DNA of 64,000 nt from Sphingomonas sp. IC-56 (lineage in GTDB: Bacteria; Pseudomonadota; Alphaproteobacteria; Sphingomonadales; Sphingomonadaceae): assembly GCF_021043375.1 (NCBI RefSeq), contig NZ_JAJNDV010000003.1, forward strand, positions 124,001 to 188,000. The letters are read 5' to 3'. The notes under the pieces are model-generated. The model did not search any database. It was not told where the DNA came from and saw only the letters and a program-made list of their open reading frames with translations. Shown piece after piece: positions 1-10,500 of this stretch (positions are counted from its first letter, which is position 1; each line of letters starts with the position of its first letter). Both the position numbers and the translations under genes were made by a program.

Positions 1-521
1 AAGGTTACATCAAACAGCATACCTGTCCTGAAGGCATCATCGCCGACACCGTGATGCAGAAGATCATCATGGAGTCGCTCAGCAATGGGGTCATGCGGGA
101 GCTGATCCGGGGACCCAAGGGCGGGGAGCGCTGCGTGCGGCTCGTGTCCAATTTCTTCGAGGCGGTGAAGAAGGTCTGGCCTGAGGCGTGGCACGGCCAG
201 AAGCCCAATTCCTCGCGCCTGCTGCATGGCGCTGGCATTCAGGCGATGGGGGACGTCATGGAGGTGCTCGCCGAGCGCGGTGAGGCGAGGACGGTCGAGG
301 ATTTCAGGAGCGGCATGGAGTGCCTCAGGGGCAAAACCGCATGGACCGCTGGAGAGTGGCATATGGACGGCGAGGTCCGGCGGTGGAACAGCTTGCAGAA
401 CGTTAACCGCGATGTTGCGCTGCTCAAACATTATCTGGTTGGCATCGTAAAGGCCGACCTGCGCAGCAAGGCCAAACGCGCGCCGGCACCTCTGCTCGAA
501 CCGACCGTCGATTCGTTATGA
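1..521 (+). CDS. dpdB: DGQHR-domain protein, C-terminal part (DpdB-like), 5' end outside window
   Basis: The frame is open from base 3 without a stop, so the gene begins left of the window and only about 172 C-terminal residues are seen. The visible part resembles the C-terminal half of DGQHR/DndB-type proteins: a Gly-Gly-Glu-Arg stretch near bases 118-130, then Ser-Asn-Phe-Phe and a Trp-rich segment (VWPEAWHG). In Dpd systems the DGQHR protein DpdB works with the TGT-like DpdA to insert preQ0 into DNA. The stop overlaps the queE start as ATGA, so the gene is translationally coupled to preQ0 synthesis. The assignment to DpdB rather than another DGQHR protein rests on this neighbourhood. Confidence 0.62.
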   Translation, partial: GYIKQHTCPEGIIADTVMQKIIMESLSNGVMRELIRGPKGGERCVRLVSNFFEAVKKVWPEAWHGQKPNSSRLLHGAGIQAMGDVMEVLAERGEARTVEDFRSGMECLRGKTAWTAGEWHMDGEVRRWNSLQNVNRDVALLKHYLVGIVKADLRSKAKRAPAPLLEPTVDSL

Positions 522-1150
522 GCTACGCGGTCAAGGAGATCTTCAAGACGCTGCAGGGCGAAGGTGCCCAGATGGGTCGCGCCGCGGTATTCTGCCGTTT
601 CGCCGGCTGTAACCTGTGGTCGGGACGCGAGGTGGACCGCGCCGCCTCGGTCTGCTCGTTCTGCGACACGGATTTCGTGGGCATAGATGGCAACGGCGGC
701 GGGCGCTTCGCCGACGCCCAGGCTCTGGCTGATGCGATCGAGGCGGAATGGGCTGGCCCCCAGGCCAATCGCTATGTTGTGCTGACCGGCGGCGAGCCGC
801 TGCTTCAGGCTGACCAGGAATTGGTCGATGCGCTGCACGCACGCGGATTCAGTATCGCCGTGGAGACCAATGGCACGCAGCCGGCGCCTCAGGGCCTCGA
901 CTGGATCTGCGTCAGTCCCAAGGCCAACGCCGAACTGGTCCTGCTCGCGGGCAACGAGCTCAAGCTTGTCTATCCGCAGGAAGAGATTGCGCCCGAGCGG
1001 TTTGAGCGTCTCGCTTTCGAGCATTTCTTTCTGCAACCGATGGATTCGCCGACGGCCGCCGCCAATCTCGAGGCTGCAATTACCTATTGCATCCATAACC
1101 CGCGCTGGCGGCTTTCGCTCCAGTCACACAAAACGATCGGGATCCGCTGA
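518..1150 (+). CDS. queE: 7-carboxy-7-deazaguanine synthase QueE
   Basis: Radical-SAM enzyme that turns 6-carboxytetrahydropterin into 7-carboxy-7-deazaguanine, the third step to preQ0. The N-terminus has the QueE signature FKTLQGEG and a three-cysteine cluster at C31, C46 and C49. This C-X14-C-X2-C spacing is the long-loop variant known in some QueE proteins, not the usual CX3CX2C. A Gly-rich SAM-binding segment (TGGEPLLQ) follows near residue 90. The length of 210 residues is normal. It overlaps the upstream gene by ATGA and abuts queD (TGATG). Its place inside a dpd cluster suggests it supplies preQ0 for DNA modification rather than, or as well as, tRNA queuosine. Confidence 0.93.
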   Translation: MSYAVKEIFKTLQGEGAQMGRAAVFCRFAGCNLWSGREVDRAASVCSFCDTDFVGIDGNGGGRFADAQALADAIEAEWAGPQANRYVVLTGGEPLLQADQELVDALHARGFSIAVETNGTQPAPQGLDWICVSPKANAELVLLAGNELKLVYPQEEIAPERFERLAFEHFFLQPMDSPTAAANLEAAITYCIHNPRWRLSLQSHKTIGIR

Positions 1151-1524
1151 TGTTCGAGCTCAGCAAGCAATTTCGTTTCGACGCCGCGCACACGCTGCAA
1201 CGGACAATCGACACCGAATCGAGCCGCCGCATTCACGGCCATAGCTACCGCGCCGAAGTCACGGTGCGCGGGCGGCCCGATCCGGCGACGGGCATGATCG
1301 TCGATCTTGGCCTGCTTGAGCGGTCGATGGAGGATGCCCGCGATGCGCTCGATCATCGTTTTCTCGACGAGATCAACGATCTTGGGCCGGCGACGATGGA
1401 AAATCTTTGCCGCTGGATCTGGGATCGCCTCAGGCCAAACATCTCGAACCTGTCACGCGTGAGCGTCCACCGGGACAGTAGCGGTGAGACCTGTTCTTAC
1501 TGGGGCGAGGAGATCGCCGCATGA
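1150..1524 (+). CDS. queD: 6-carboxytetrahydropterin synthase-like protein QueD
   Basis: PTPS-family enzyme expected to make 6-carboxytetrahydropterin from dihydroneopterin triphosphate. The zinc ligands are visible as H14 and the HGH pair H29/H31. The Asp-His of the catalytic relay is D68-H69 in LDHRF. The length of 124 residues is typical. The odd feature is the position four residues before HGH, where Escherichia coli QueD has its nucleophilic cysteine (KCGRLHGH): here it is Ser25 (SSRRIHGH). The family and operon place are clear, but the exact reaction is therefore less certain than for queE and queC. It overlaps queC by ATGA. Confidence 0.86.
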   Translation: MFELSKQFRFDAAHTLQRTIDTESSRRIHGHSYRAEVTVRGRPDPATGMIVDLGLLERSMEDARDALDHRFLDEINDLGPATMENLCRWIWDRLRPNISNLSRVSVHRDSSGETCSYWGEEIAA

Positions 1525-2240
1525 TGACCGATGAGCGTGCCCTCGTTCTCTTCTCCGGTGGCCAGGACTCCGCCACCTGTCTTGCCTGGGCGCTTGAGAC
1601 GTTCGGCTGGGTCGAAACCGTTGGCTTTGATTATGGTCAACGCCACAGGGTCGAGCTTGAATGCCGCGAGGCCTTCCGACAAGGCGTGATCACCACCAAA
1701 CAAGCATGGGCCGCCCGCCTCGGCCCCGACCATATGCTTGACCTCTCGATCCTCGGTCAAGTCAGCGAGACGGCACTGACGCGCGAGGCGGAAATCGCGT
1801 TGCGAGCCGATGGACTTCCCAACACCTTTGTGCCCGGCCGAAATTTAATCTTCTTCACGCTTGCCGCTGCCTTAGCGTCCCGACGCGAGTTGCGCCATTT
1901 GGTCGGGGGTATGTGCGAGACTGATTTCTCTGGGTACCCGGATTGCCGGGACGACACGCTCAAGTCGCTTCAGGTGACCCTCAACCTTGGCATGGGTACC
2001 CGATCCGTCCTGCATACGCCCCTCATGTGGCTCGACAAGGCGCAGACCTGGGCTATGGCGGAGCGACTTGGCGGTGATCCGCTGGTTGAGCTGGTCCGGT
2101 CATCGACCCACACTTGCTATCTCGGCGTTCACGATCGACTGCATGATTGGGGATATGGGTGCGGCACCTGCCCCTCGTGCGAATTGCGGGTTAAAGGCTG
2201 GGAAGGGTTCGACGCATCGCGCCACAACGCGGTACTATAA
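1521..2240 (+). CDS. queC: 7-cyano-7-deazaguanine synthase QueC
   Basis: ATP-dependent enzyme converting 7-carboxy-7-deazaguanine to preQ0, the base that DpdA exchanges into DNA. The PP-loop SGGQDS lies at residues 12-17. The four zinc cysteines are C199, C214, C217 and C220 (GCGTCPSC). The length of 239 residues is usual. The start overlaps the queD stop (ATGA). No folE (GTP cyclohydrolase I) gene is visible beside queEDC, so dihydroneopterin triphosphate would have to come from folate-pathway FolE elsewhere or from a gene left of the window. Confidence 0.94.
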   Translation: MMTDERALVLFSGGQDSATCLAWALETFGWVETVGFDYGQRHRVELECREAFRQGVITTKQAWAARLGPDHMLDLSILGQVSETALTREAEIALRADGLPNTFVPGRNLIFFTLAAALASRRELRHLVGGMCETDFSGYPDCRDDTLKSLQVTLNLGMGTRSVLHTPLMWLDKAQTWAMAERLGGDPLVELVRSSTHTCYLGVHDRLHDWGYGCGTCPSCELRVKGWEGFDASRHNAVL

Positions 2241-2280
2241 CAGAGCAGATCAAGACGCCGAGGGGCCGGCGCGGGGGAAA

Positions 2281-4542
2281 ATGATGGCGTCGGGTTTGAG
2301 TGCGTCCACCGTCAAATCGTGGTTCCAATATCGCTGCGAACGCAAGACGCGGTACGACATGATGTCCCGCGCGGAGCGCGACAGCGCCACCATTGTCAAA
2401 GAAGAGAGCGGCGCAGCCTGGGCACTCGAAGGAAATAAGTTCGAGGAGCGTGTGCTCGCCAGGCTGCAAGAAAAGGAGCCTTTGCTTAGGCCCGGTCCGA
2501 ACGAGGACCGGCTGGGCCAGGCCGAGACGATCGCCTTTCTCCGCGGCCAAACCAAGCAAAAGGCCGCCACCCAATTAGGCCTCGAGCAAGGACCCTCATT
2601 CCGCGCGGCGCTCGGCCTGCCCGACGGTCTGCAGATCAATCGATCCTACACTGACATCGTGTTTCGAGAGACCACGCCCGAAGGCGCTCGCTTTCGCATC
2701 GTCGACATCAAGGCGACACGCAGTTCCACGCCATTCCACAAGGCCCAGGTCGCATTCTACGCGCTGCTGCTGCGCGGCATGCTCGCCGATCTCGGGATCG
2801 ACGCAAGTGTCGATGCGACAGGCGCCGTCTGGCACATTCGGGCGGGAAGCCGCGTGGCGGAGGGACTTGTCGAGCCGGCGACCTTCCCGCTCAAGCCCTA
2901 TTTGAGATTGGTCGAGGAATTCTTGAAGCGCGATGCCCCGCGCATCGCGAAGCGGAAGGTCCTCGCCAACGTCGATGAGACGTTCTTCCACATCTATTTC
3001 AAGTGCGAGCAGTGCGATTATCTCGCCCATTGCCGCAAGGCGATCGGGCACCCGAACCCCGCCGACAACGACGTGTCCGCGGTTCCCGGAGTCTCGCACG
3101 AGGGCAAGCTCGCGCTGCAAGCGCGCGGCCTGAAGACGGTGGGGCTGCTCGCAGGATCGGCAGGGATCGGCGCAACCGGGCCGACAAGTTGGTCCTTGCA
3201 ACGCCGGAGCGATACCATCATCGCCCGCGCGGGCGCGATCACGGCGAATGAGGTGCGCCGTCTCCCGGACGTAATGAGCTATTTGATGCCACCGCGCATC
3301 GAGCGTGCCTTCTACCTTCTCGCCGATCATGACGCGGTCGAAGATAATCTCGTCACCATCGCCTACATGCGCCGCGGCGGAACGCCTCGATCGGTCATCC
3401 GCGTCATCGACAAGAGCAGCCCGGACACGGAGCGGCAGGCAATGCTCGACGTGTTCACCGCGCTCATTGCCGATCTCGGCGAAGTCGACGCCCACAATGC
3501 AGCCGCCGATCCTGATCAGCAGCTCCAGGCCCACATCTTCATCTATGAACCGGCCGAAGCGCGCGCGATCCAGGCGGCGATCGGTCGTCACCTCGACGAT
3601 CCTCAGATCCGAACCGGATTGCTTCACGCCGTTCGGCTGTTTCCGCCGGAGGATGTCGTACCCGAGCCCGAATTCAAGGGGGCGCACCACCTTCCGGCCA
3701 CGGCGATCCGATCCGTCATCGAGCAGCTCTACGCCTTGCCGACGATGGTGTCCTACGACCTTCGGCAGGTCTCCGAGGCACTTCACACAGCTGGGCAGAT
3801 CGATGCTGCTTATGCGCCGGTCGGCACCTTTCGACGGGACTTCTCGTCATTGCTCGCGATGGAGGCCATTCGTTCGCTTCGCGAAGGCCTGCGCGATGGC
3901 GTCACCGTCGCCCAAGTGGAAGCGGATGTCAGGGCAAGGCTGGAGACCGCGGCGCGGCTCGTCGAGTGGCTGACCAGCCAGAACGCTACGGCGCAGCCAC
4001 CCTTCTTGCGCCTTGAGAAGCAGCCCTTCCGATTCCAGTCGACCCTCAACCCACTGAACGCCGGCGATCTTGATCTCCTGCATGCTTACGAGTTGCTGGA
4101 TTCGCGCAGCGCCTTGCTGGAAACGCTTGTCCGCTTGGCACAACCCGCTCGGGTGCGCCAGCAGCGCGGAGAGTGCCTCGCTGGTCTGACGCTCGAGAGC
4201 GAAGGCAGGCATTCCAATGGATGCCGCTGGCTTCGCTTCTCGATCCCCGCGGAAAGCCGCGATGCCGAGATCTCGCCGGACGACATCGGTCTCATCCTGA
4301 CCGACGACAATCCAGATCTCCGCCTCAATCCAGCAAACTGGCGCCCACTGGAGATCCGCTTCAGCTATGGGGACCATGGGTCGCTCTTCGTGAACATGTC
4401 GGCGCGCCAATATGACTCAGCGATCATGGCCAGCCTTCGGCGACAGACCGGACCGAAGGGATGGTGCATCGACAAGACCCACCGGGACGTCAATGGGCCC
4501 CGGGTCCAGGACTTCCTCCTGCAATTGGGAGGTCAGCCATGA
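2281..4542 (+). CDS. RecB-like PD-(D/E)XK nuclease with cysteine cluster, Dpd-associated
   Basis: Protein of 753 residues resembling the nuclease half of TM0106-type RecB-like nuclease/helicase proteins. The likely active site is the D-I-K of IVDIKA at residues 142-144, with an acidic residue upstream in YTDIVF. Cysteines C242, C245 and C251 suggest an iron-sulfur or zinc site as in AddB/Cas4-type nucleases. The segment after about residue 260 resembles helix-hairpin-helix/RNase-H-like parts of that family. I chose the ATG at 2281, which follows GGGGGAAA, because the longer open frame back to 1987 runs inside queC. Its stop overlaps the next start (ATGA); the SF1 helicase expected in cis is in that next gene. 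Confidence 0.72.
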   Translation: MMASGLSASTVKSWFQYRCERKTRYDMMSRAERDSATIVKEESGAAWALEGNKFEERVLARLQEKEPLLRPGPNEDRLGQAETIAFLRGQTKQKAATQLGLEQGPSFRAALGLPDGLQINRSYTDIVFRETTPEGARFRIVDIKATRSSTPFHKAQVAFYALLLRGMLADLGIDASVDATGAVWHIRAGSRVAEGLVEPATFPLKPYLRLVEEFLKRDAPRIAKRKVLANVDETFFHIYFKCEQCDYLAHCRKAIGHPNPADNDVSAVPGVSHEGKLALQARGLKTVGLLAGSAGIGATGPTSWSLQRRSDTIIARAGAITANEVRRLPDVMSYLMPPRIERAFYLLADHDAVEDNLVTIAYMRRGGTPRSVIRVIDKSSPDTERQAMLDVFTALIADLGEVDAHNAAADPDQQLQAHIFIYEPAEARAIQAAIGRHLDDPQIRTGLLHAVRLFPPEDVVPEPEFKGAHHLPATAIRSVIEQLYALPTMVSYDLRQVSEALHTAGQIDAAYAPVGTFRRDFSSLLAMEAIRSLREGLRDGVTVAQVEADVRARLETAARLVEWLTSQNATAQPPFLRLEKQPFRFQSTLNPLNAGDLDLLHAYELLDSRSALLETLVRLAQPARVRQQRGECLAGLTLESEGRHSNGCRWLRFSIPAESRDAEISPDDIGLILTDDNPDLRLNPANWRPLEIRFSYGDHGSLFVNMSARQYDSAIMASLRRQTGPKGWCIDKTHRDVNGPRVQDFLLQLGGQP

Positions 4543-7500
4543 GCGCTCCCGAAATCCTGCGCTTCCTGCGCGATCCGCTCGAGTTCGCGGGTGATCCGGT
4601 CGACGCGGACATTTGGGAGGCCGGCCTGCGCGACGTTGCGCAGCCCCTTACCGAAGCGGCGAACATACCATTGCGCCGGGCGCAGATCGACGCGTGGCAT
4701 GGACTTGCTCACGCTCGCGCCGGCCTGATCCTCGGCCCCCCGGGCACGGGCAAGACCCACGCGCTCGCGTGGATGGCCGCGGGTTATCTTGAAGCGCGGC
4801 GACGGGCCGGCTTGCCGTGCCGGATCCTCGTCTCCGCCTTCACGCGCAACGCCATCATCAATCTCATCGAGGCCATCGCTGAGCGGTGCCGGCAATTGGA
4901 CGTGCCGCCCCGAATTGCCTTCGTTGGTCGCGAGCCATCCAGCCCGCTCGGGCCGGGCGTCGAGCATCTCGACGTCGGCGACGCCGCCGATCTCCTCACC
5001 GAAGATTATGCCGTCGTTGGGATGACGGTCTGGGGCCTCAATCGGCTCATCGATGCGCAGGGCGGATTTACCGGCGCCTTCTTCCACCTGACCTGCGTCG
5101 ATGAAGCGTCGCAGATGGTGTTGAGCCATGGCCTGATGGCGATCGCCGGCATGGCCGAAAATGGCCGCATCCTGGTTGCCGGCGACAACAAGCAGCTTCC
5201 CCCGATCCGGGTCGAACATGATCATGATGTCGATGGCCGCCGGCTCGGATCTTCGCTCTACGCCTTTCTCCAGGCTGCCGGTGTTCCCGAGTTCCCGTTC
5301 GACGAGACGTTCCGGCTGAACGAACCGCTCACGCGCTTTCCCCGCGATCGGTTCTACGAGAACCGCTATCAGAGCGTCGTCCCGGAGCGGCGCCTCCCCC
5401 TGATTGAGAGCTGGGAACAGGGGCTCGAGGATTGGGAGCGCGTGGCGCTCGACCCTGAGTATCCGATCTGCGTTCTGATCCATGACGGTCCGCCAACCGG
5501 ATCATCCAACCCGTTCGAAGCGACGGTCGCGGCCAGGCTCGGACGCCTGTTGTTCCGCCGGCTGCCGCCGACCAAGGACGGCGCAGACGATACCGAGAAA
5601 TGGCAGCATCGGCTCGCGATCGTCAGCCCCCATCGTGCGCAGAACGCGCTGATCCGCAACATGCTTGCCCAGGGGCCGGAAGGCGCGGGCGCAGTCGTTG
5701 AGACCGTCGACCGCATCCAGGGCCGCGAGCGCGATGCATTGGTCGTGAGCTACACCGTCGCCGACCCCGAGTTCGCACTGGCGGAAGCGGAGTTCATCTT
5801 CAGTCCCGAGCGTCTCAATGTCACCGTGACGCGCGCGCGCGGCAAGCTCATCCTGATCATTTCGCGGCGGTTGCTCGAAGTGGTGCCGTCCGACGAGGAG
5901 TTGGTCGACAAGGCCGAGACCCTGCGCGAATTCATCTTTCGCGCCAAATATGCAGACAGCATCAAGCTGTCCGTGCCCGATCACGGCCAGGTCAACGTCG
6001 ATGTCTGCGTCCTTCCATTCAGCGACGAGGCCCCGCTGCCGCAGATCGCCGCGCTCGCGCGGCCAGTGCGGGACGACCTTGCTGACCTCACGCCCGGGCA
6101 CCTGCGGATCCTTGAAGAAATCCGCAAAATGGCCGAGGCCAACAAGTGGGGCACTGTTCCCGACTACACGCTCGCCCGGGCAATGCGCAGTGACGCCAAG
6201 AGGATCTTCCCTGATCTGCGGCTCCTGCAGCGACACGGCCACATCGCGCTGGATCGCGTTCCTGGTACGCCGCCCTTTTGGAGCATCAAGCCGCTTACCA
6301 ATCAGCGGGCACTCTATCCGCTCGACGCGGACGAGTTGGTCGACCGCGTCGAGGAAGCGATCATGCTCGCCGGGACCGGCCGGCGAGGCGCGCCGTATGC
6401 TCGGGTTCGCGACTCCTTTGACTGGCTAGGTGCAGACGGCGAAGACCAGTTCAAGCCGGTGCTTGATGGTCTCGAGGCGGACAAGATCGTCCAATATGAG
6501 ATGATCAACAACCGGCTCTATGTCTCGCGGGTCCGCGCCGAGCGGGCGGACGCCCGCGACACGGCCGAGCCGCTCGGCGAAGATCTTCAGCCGGCGGACT
6601 ATATCCTCCTCAATCACCTCGAGGACCATGAGGCCCGACGGATCAATTTCGGCGTCTTCGAAGAATGGCATGCCCCGATCGATCTCGCGCGAGGGCTTGG
6701 TGCTAGCCTCTCCGACGTCGCGGAGTCGCTTCGCCGCCTCAGCCTCCACGGGCACATCCTCATTGCGGAAGAGGGGCGTATTCGCAGCCGAATGGCGGAA
6801 ATGGCGCGCACCGTCCGCTATTCGAAACAGCGCTTCCGCAAGGACGATGCCGGGGATCGGCCGTATCTCGTCCGCGGCCTGAAGGTTGAACTGCGCAATC
6901 GAGAAAAGCCGGCCTATGACAGCCCGCTCCGTGATGCCGTTGCCGCCGTTGAAGCGAAGCATGGGGAAGGCAGCGAGCCTGCGGCAGCGTTCGGGATGGT
7001 GGCCGAGATGCTGCGGCGTGCCTGGAACGCACCAGCGCCGAACCTTGCCGGCTTCCAGGATCGGGCGTTCACCGCGATATTCGACGCTTGGGTCGGGTCT
7101 GGCGACGAACGCTTCGTAATCGCGGCCGACACGGGCTCGGGAAAGACCGAGGCAGCCTGTCTGCCCATCATCGCTGGCGCGACACTGGACCTGCTTCGCT
7201 CCCTCGACGGCACGCGGGCAATCCTCGTTTATCCCCGCGTCAGGCTCGCCGCCAACCAAGCGCAGCGGCTCGCCCGCTATTTGGCGGCGCTTCGGAACGT
7301 GGATGGAGCACCCCGTCTCACATTGGGTTTGCAAAACGGTGCCGTTCCCGAAAGCTGGCAATATGCGGACCCGGAGACATGGGAACCCACCGGCCGTACC
7401 GGCGAATATCAATTTCCCTTCTTCATGTGCCCCGAGCCCGCCTGCGGCGCTCCGCTCTCCATCGCCGCTGGTACAAACGACACGCCTGACACGCTCCACT

Positions 7501-10500
7501 GCAAGGGCTGCGGCTGGGAGTTCGATGGTTGGATCGGGACCAAGCAAGCCCTGCGAGCGACACCGCCGACCTTGTTCCTGCCCACGACCGAGTCACTTCA
7601 CCAGTGGCTGAACGATAGCCGCTATGGCGCCCTCTTTGGCGACGGCGGGGCCGGACCGCGCTGCATCCTCGCCGACGAGATCCACCTCTACACGCATATC
7701 CAAGGCGCGCAGATCGGTTATGGGCTGCGCCGTCTCCTTGGCCGATGCGCATTGAACGGCGATGCGCCGATCGCAGTCGGCATGAGCGCGACGCTTGGGC
7801 GGCCAGCTCATGTCTGGCATCAGCTGGTCGGCGGCTCGGAGCCTCTGCTGATCGAGCCGCTTCCTGCCGAACGAAAGCCAAATCCCAAGGGACGGGAATA
7901 TTTTTACTTCGTCCAACCCGAGGTCGAATCGCGCAATCGTGACGTGGCCGGCGCATCGACAACGATCCAGTCCGCGATGGCGCTCGCGCACAACATGCAT
8001 CGCCGGCATGGCAGCGAGGGCGGGTTTCGCGGCATCGTCTTTGTCGACTCGATCGACAAGCTGAAGCGGCTCCATGGCAATTACATGGATGCCGAAGAAG
8101 GTCAGAGCCTCGCCAGCCTCCGCACGAGGATTTACCCGGACCACCCCGCAACCGGTCTCTCACGGCGCGCCTGTTGCGGTGATCCGCTCGGATGCGACCT
8201 GTTCCGTGATGGCGAGTGCTGGACGTTCGCCGCAACCGACCAGAGGCAGTGGACCGCGCGTGGCCCGTACATCCCGGGCAATCCGCTCAGCGTCGCCCGC
8301 TTTCCCGTCTACTCGGGGAGTAGCGCCCGCATCGAAACAGAAATCCAGCGGAGCGATCTGGTCTTTTCAACAGCGTCGCTCGAGGTCGGGTACGACGATC
8401 CCGACATGGCGTTCGTTTACCAGCATTATGCTCCCTCGAACCTCGCCAGCTTCGTTCAACGCAAAGGCCGGGGCGGTCGCGGCAATGATGATCGTCCGGT
8501 CACGGGCATCACGCTTTCGATCTACTCGGCTCGGGACTCCTGGTACTACCGCCGCCCAACCGCACTCTTGGACAGCCGCGGTTTCGAAGTTCCCTTGAAC
8601 CTCTCAAACCCGATCGTGGCGCGCGGCCAACTCGCGACGCTGCTCCTTGATCTGATCGCACGGCGCGAGGCCTTGCGCCTGCCTGCAGTTGGGAGTGGGG
8701 GCCAGCTTTCGAGCGAGGTCGTTTCGGAGTTCAGCGACGCCTGTTTACGCCTGTTCGATGACGATCCCTTTGCTCGGCTGGGCTATGCCGACGCCGGAAC
8801 GTTCATCCGAGACATCACGTCCAAATTCGGCACCTTTCCCGCCGATGAGCATGCCAGGGCCAGACGTGCCCGGATCGAGTGGGTGCCACGGACCCTGTTC
8901 GGGGCTGCGGACCTGCCGAGTGTCGACATCCGCGTCCCCACTCATGGCGGCGACTCGATCATCAAGAGCGAGGATATCTCGCTGGGCCTTGGCCCGGCAG
9001 CGCCAGGCAATGCGACCCGCCGGTGGGGCAGCATTGAGGTTCATTGGCGGGCGCCGAAGCTCGGGCGCGCGCCCTATCTCAACGCGCAGGAAGAGGCTCT
9101 CGCCGAACGGATCGATCTTGGCAGCGCGGCTGAACTCCTCGCCAGCTTGCCAATCGACGCGCGCGAAGATCTCGGGGATGCTCCAATCTCGCCGACGATT
9201 CTGCGTCCCACAAACTTGGGCACCGACCTTATCGGCCTGGTTCGCGGTGGCGGCTGGACCCCGCTTGTCGAATGGGATGCCCAGAACTGGGCCGCCAAGC
9301 CGATCCCGGACAATGTCGATCCGGCGGCGGCGCTCGACATGCGCAGCACAGGTTCGCTCCGTGGCTTTCCAACCCTGCGCTTGGGCAGAGAGGGCACGCC
9401 TGCCGATATTGGCGACATGCGCCCGATCCTTTCCGGGTTCGAGACCTATGTGGGCAGCGCGACGAGCGGCCCCGGCCTTCACCTGTCGCGTATCTATTGG
9501 GGGGCGGATGCTGAGGTCAGAATTGTCGAACAGGCCGACCCGATCGGGGTCTCCCAGACGTTCACGGACGCGGCCGGCGAGACATCGCAGTTCATAGGCT
9601 ATACGATGGAGAGCGAAGGTGTCCGCTTCGCCCTTCGCTCAGACCGCATCGACGCGTTCCTCGATGCGGAAATGGCAAGGCTCGCGGACGACTCCGCCGA
9701 CCAGCGATGGCATCGCAATCAGATGCTGCGCTACATCGTGCAGCGGCGGGCTCGAAACGCGGGGATCAATGGCTACGAAGCCCGACGCGCCGCTGAACTG
9801 GTGGTTACTGCGGCCGATAGTCCCGCCCTGTGCGGCGACCTCGCGAAGCTGCTCAAGATGTGGAGCGACACAGCGCTCGGCAATCTGTTCAAGCGCACCT
9901 ATCATGAAGCGCTCTCGAGCCATCCGCTGCTGAGCGAGCGCCGGATCGACCGTCTCATGGGCACGCTCGCCGGCACCCGTTTCAACGAATTGCTCCGCCA
10001 TGTCATGGAAGCGCAGAAATCCGACGACCATCTTCGTGCATTTCTGCGCAGCCAGTTGGTCCACAGTTTGGCGGTGCGCCTTCGCCAAAGCTTTGTGCTG
10101 CACGGCCGGGGCGAAGAGCGGCGCGTGGTCGCGCATGTAAAGCTACCGGTGCAGTTCGCAAGCCGGTCAGAGGATGTGATCACGATCGCTGAGAATGGCG
10201 TCGGCGGTGACGGCACGACCAGGACATTCATCGAGCAGGCGCATGATGCGTTTGGCGACTTCATGAGCGGCTTCGCCGACACTTGCCCCAACGCCGCTGA
10301 AGACCAGTTGGTGGAAGCAGCCCATCTGGCCTGCGCTCACCATGAGCATTGGCGCGCGCTCGATCCTCGGCGCCCCGAGACGCTGGACGCGATCGGCGGC
10401 GATCTCGGCATCGACTTTCATACCGAGGGTGCGCCGTCGCCCCAGCAGCTTCTCCGCCTGCTCTACGCCAACGAGGCGATCGGTGGCCAACAAGTCGCCC

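Noticed and set aside
2596..3786. Minus-strand frame of 396 codons opposite the RecB-like nuclease
   Set aside because: It is a shadow of the plus-strand gene, whose DIK and Cys motifs are recognisable.
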